Source: Candidatus Bathyarchaeota archaeon (GTDB taxonomy: Archaea; Thermoproteota; Bathyarchaeia; 40CM-2-53-6; FEN-987). Taken from it: 6,259 bases of DNA. Shown here one piece after another: positions 4,987 through 6,259 of the stretch (positions are counted from its first letter, which is position 1; the number at the start of each line of letters is the position of its first letter). Below the pieces are notes generated by a model. It was not told the origin of the DNA and did no database searches. It worked only from the letters and a program-made list of their open reading frames with translations. Where the stretch lies: contig JAHFFU010000066.1 in the NCBI GenBank assembly GCA_023247835.1, forward strand, positions 1-6,259, given 5' to 3'. The translations under genes were made by a program, and so were the position numbers.

Positions 4987-5367
4987 TTGACACCTTTAGA
5001 GGAATTGGCTCAGCTAGCGAGTGAAAAGAGCAGGCGAATTTTCGTCGCTGAACGCTCAATCGACCTGCGAGAGAATGAGGGAAGGAACTGTGTCTACGTT
5101 CTCCAGCTACCCACAAGCGCGCCAGGCGCGGCCGGTGGCCGAATAGGCGGAATCGGAGAAAGAAGGATACAGAAGCTGTACTGCTTCCGCTTAGAGAACG
5201 GAAAATGGATCAAGGTCTACGAAACCGACGATCTAGGCAAGCTAGACAGGTTCGAATTGCCTTATCATGCCGCCGGCCTAAGCATCGTACTTCCGGACGG
5301 GTCTGAGAAGGTAGTCTCAGGAGTAGTTGACGAGGAATTCATTCGGCAATACAATGAAACAATTTGA
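4987..5367 (+). CDS. Uncharacterised protein downstream of the OB-fold gene
   Basis: A 126-residue soluble protein with no recognised family. It opens with a helix (LEELAQLASEKSRR), then strands: SIDLREN (24-30), CVYVLQLP (35-42), a Gly/Ala-rich loop (APGAAGGRIGGIGE, 45-58), LYCFRLENGKWIKVYETDDLGKLDRFELP (64-92), and a C-terminal half with LSIVLPDGSEKVVSGVVDEEFIRQY. The SIDLR motif and the later Y-x-F...GK...D...KL-x-R pattern recur in the N-terminal domain of the upstream OB-fold protein, in the same order, so I infer a shared domain with an insertion here. The start is TTG; no alternative ATG exists near it. The 39-base gap on the same strand suggests one operon. A role beside the ssDNA-binding protein is plausible but only inferred. 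Confidence 0.7.
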   Translation: MTPLEELAQLASEKSRRIFVAERSIDLRENEGRNCVYVLQLPTSAPGAAGGRIGGIGERRIQKLYCFRLENGKWIKVYETDDLGKLDRFELPYHAAGLSIVLPDGSEKVVSGVVDEEFIRQYNETI

Positions 5368-5380
5368 ATCAGTTTCTCGC

Positions 5381-5770
5381 CTACTGACGTGTAACCGCTT
5401 TGATGAGCGGCATCAAGACTTCAACGTCCTCCTTCGAGCCGAGTTGAACCCTAAGTAGGCGGCTCATTCCGCCAAGCTGTGCCCGGTCAACCCATGCCCT
5501 AAGAGCCTCGGAAACCGAGGCATCGGCCTTGACGCTAGCAACAGATTTCTCCGGTATGAAAAGAAAGAGTTCAAGTTTCTCGCCGAAGAAAACTCGCACT
5601 CTGGGCGTATCCCTAACGTTGTAGCTGGGCGCCTCAGCCTCTTTCAGCGGTTCATATTCCACACTCTCAACAACGTTTTGATCCAATCTCAATTCTTTTC
5701 TGAGGTAAGCGAATGCTTCTTGGCACGCAGGCGAGCCCTTGCTCGAAAGTTCCTCAACCGACAAAAACAT
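5381..5770 (-). CDS. Uncharacterised 129-residue protein, convergent with the OB-fold operon
   Basis: I do not recognise this protein. Starting at ATG 5770, it has an N-terminal helical part (VEELSS..ACQEAFAYLRKELRL, residues 5-29), a strand-rich middle (VVESVEYEPL, RVRVFFGEKLELFLFIP, 33-73), and two further helices (SVSEALRAWVDRAQL, 85-99; KEDVEVLMPLIKAV, 113-126). No cofactor motif or membrane segment is seen. The frame is open upstream to an ATG at 5866, but those 32 extra residues are rich in Cys, Phe and Tyr and unlike the rest, and would overlap the TATA-like box at 5806-5813, so the shorter form is preferred. AGGTG lies four bases before the chosen ATG. Its stop is 13 bases from that of the 126-residue gene on the other strand. 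Confidence 0.7.
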   Translation of the reverse strand: MFLSVEELSSKGSPACQEAFAYLRKELRLDQNVVESVEYEPLKEAEAPSYNVRDTPRVRVFFGEKLELFLFIPEKSVASVKADASVSEALRAWVDRAQLGGMSRLLRVQLGSKEDVEVLMPLIKAVTRQ

Positions 5771-5777
5771 GCAACAC

Positions 5778-6050
5778 CTATAGGCGAATGTGAGAGGTAC
5801 GAAAACCATATAGCGATTGCTCCCGCTCACAGAAGGGAGAATACAGGAGAAGTGCTGGAGTGCCACACAGGCTAGGCAAAACAGGTTTCAGAATACGCAG
5901 TCGGCAGAAAAGGAAACAGCGGTACAGAAAACGAACAAAGTCTAGTAGAAAACCGTCCCCGGTAACAGAATTATCCGGTGTCACGTCATAGAGTAGTTCC
6001 AAGTCTTCTAAGAAATCGTGGAAGGCAAGGGCTTGTGTCGTTGCTCTCAC
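5778..6050 (-). CDS. Doubtful 90-residue protein linking the small Cys/His gene and the 129-residue gene
   Basis: Starting at GTG 6050, which overlaps the stop of the 58-residue gene as GTGA, this frame runs to a TAG seven bases before the ATG at 5770. The spacing on both sides is what a three-gene operon would show. The first 45 residues look protein-like (ALAFHDFLEDLELLYDV, then GFLLDFVRFLY), but the second half is rich in Cys, Phe, Leu and Pro with no clear structure and reads like untranslated sequence. The TATA-like box at 5806-5813 lies inside it. I see no known family. It may be a genuine short protein, a decayed gene or chance; if it is not real, 5771-6046 is an intergenic stretch with nothing else visible. 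Confidence 0.25.
   Translation of the reverse strand: MRATTQALAFHDFLEDLELLYDVTPDNSVTGDGFLLDFVRFLYRCFLFCRLRILKPVLPSLCGTPALLLYSPFCEREQSLYGFRTSHIRL
5806..5813 (-). promoter_or_regulatory. TATA-box candidate for the 129-residue gene
   Basis: On the minus strand this reads CTATATGG, centred about 39 bases before the ATG at 5770, predicting a leader near 13 bases. It resembles the CTATATGA box of the SRPBCC gene at 2171. If used, the gene does not depend on transcription from 6223. Confidence 0.4.
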
Positions 6051-6223
6051 TTGTTTAGGAAACGGTGGCAAGCGCAAATGTATTCCATTTTTCCGTCTGG
6101 ATACTGCCACCTGTAGTGTTCTTTGCCTTTGTCGTCGGTGAAGGTTTCGCAAACATTGTCAGTATGAATGCTAACGTGCGAGAACCTCCATTTTCCCTTT
6201 TCAGAATCATTAGTCGCTGACAT
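6047..6223 (-). CDS. Small Cys/His-containing protein, 58 residues
   Basis: A short gene, from ATG 6223 to TGA 6047. The protein is polar and well-formed: a charged start (MSATNDSEKGKWRFSHVSIH), NVCETFTDDKGKEHYRWQYPDG in the middle, and a C-terminal MEYICACHRFLNK. C25, C50, C52 and H53, with H37 nearby, could bind a metal such as zinc, but the spacing matches no zinc-finger family I know. The aromatic and charged residues alternate as in a small beta sheet (WRFSHVSIH, HYRWQYP, KMEYICACH). The coding look is much better than that of the overlapping frame on the same strand. No clear Shine-Dalgarno is seen; the upstream region within the window is only 36 bases. The function is unknown. Confidence 0.6.
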   Translation of the reverse strand: MSATNDSEKGKWRFSHVSIHTDNVCETFTDDKGKEHYRWQYPDGKMEYICACHRFLNK

Positions 6224-6230
6224 ATCTGGT

Positions 6231-6257
6231 CTCTCAGATTCTAAACGTCCGTGAGAG
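6231..6257. promoter_or_regulatory. Inverted repeat bracketing a TATA-like box before the 58-residue gene
   Basis: CTCTCA (6231-6236) and TGAGAG (6252-6257) form a 6-bp inverted repeat with a 15-base spacer. The spacer holds, on the minus strand, TTTAGAAT (6238-6245). The centre of that box is about 19 bases before the ATG at 6223, rather close for a standard archaeal promoter. A repressor bound to the repeat would cover the box, but the arms are short and may be chance. Confidence 0.3.
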
Positions 6258-6259
6258 TG

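Noticed and set aside
5778..6152. A 124-residue frame on the minus strand beginning at 6152
   Set aside because: Its first part is the out-of-frame shadow of the better 58-residue gene (6047-6223) and is Arg/Gln-rich without structure. Only the part from GTG 6050 is kept, at low confidence.

Overview
The window reads as archaeal chromosomal DNA of roughly balanced base composition. The evidence is a single-domain RPA-like ssDNA-binding OB-fold protein, several TATA-like boxes 20-40 bases before start codons (one placed so that the GTG-started transcript would be leaderless), many GTG/TTG starts, and a poly-T run in place of a hairpin terminator. A TACK-type lineage (Bathyarchaeia or Nitrososphaeria) is my guess; I cannot place it more firmly from sequence alone. 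No mobile element, tRNA, rRNA or CRISPR array was seen.

Left part, minus strand (about 1-2171). Read right to left: an SRPBCC (START/Bet v1 fold) protein, a 68-residue two-helix membrane protein, a 199-residue protein with a transthyretin/Cna-B-like N-terminal domain, and the N-terminal 268 residues of a GMC-family FAD oxidoreductase cut by the window edge. The last two overlap by ATGA and are probably translationally coupled. The oxidoreductase carries a five-cysteine cluster with ferredoxin-type spacing.

Middle part, plus strand (about 2172-4180). A 221-base divergent region separates the minus-strand SRPBCC gene from a plus-strand AHSA1-type SRPBCC gene. It holds a TATA-like box for each side and a perfect 7-bp-arm inverted repeat. 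The plus-strand operon is AHSA1-like protein, uncharacterised 127-residue protein (ATGA overlap), then a non-heme FtnA-type ferritin with all iron ligands. The ferritin must start at TTG, directly after an in-frame TAG that ends a four-codon mini-ORF. A separately promoted four-helix hydrophobic membrane protein follows.

Right part (about 4230-6259). A 221-residue protein with a C-terminal OB fold and an extra N-terminal domain is followed by an uncharacterised 126-residue gene that seems to share part of that N-terminal domain. Facing it on the minus strand, with only 13 bases between the stop codons, is an uncharacterised 129-residue protein. Upstream of that lie a doubtful 90-codon frame and a convincing 58-residue Cys/His-containing small protein.

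Functionally the window is a set of small archaeal operons: redox (GMC plus partner), iron storage with lipid- or ligand-binding-fold companions, and ssDNA binding. I do not see a clear multi-gene novel system. The best leads are the OB-fold gene with its related neighbour, the coupled beta-sandwich/GMC pair with its Cys cluster, and the unusual ferritin start.
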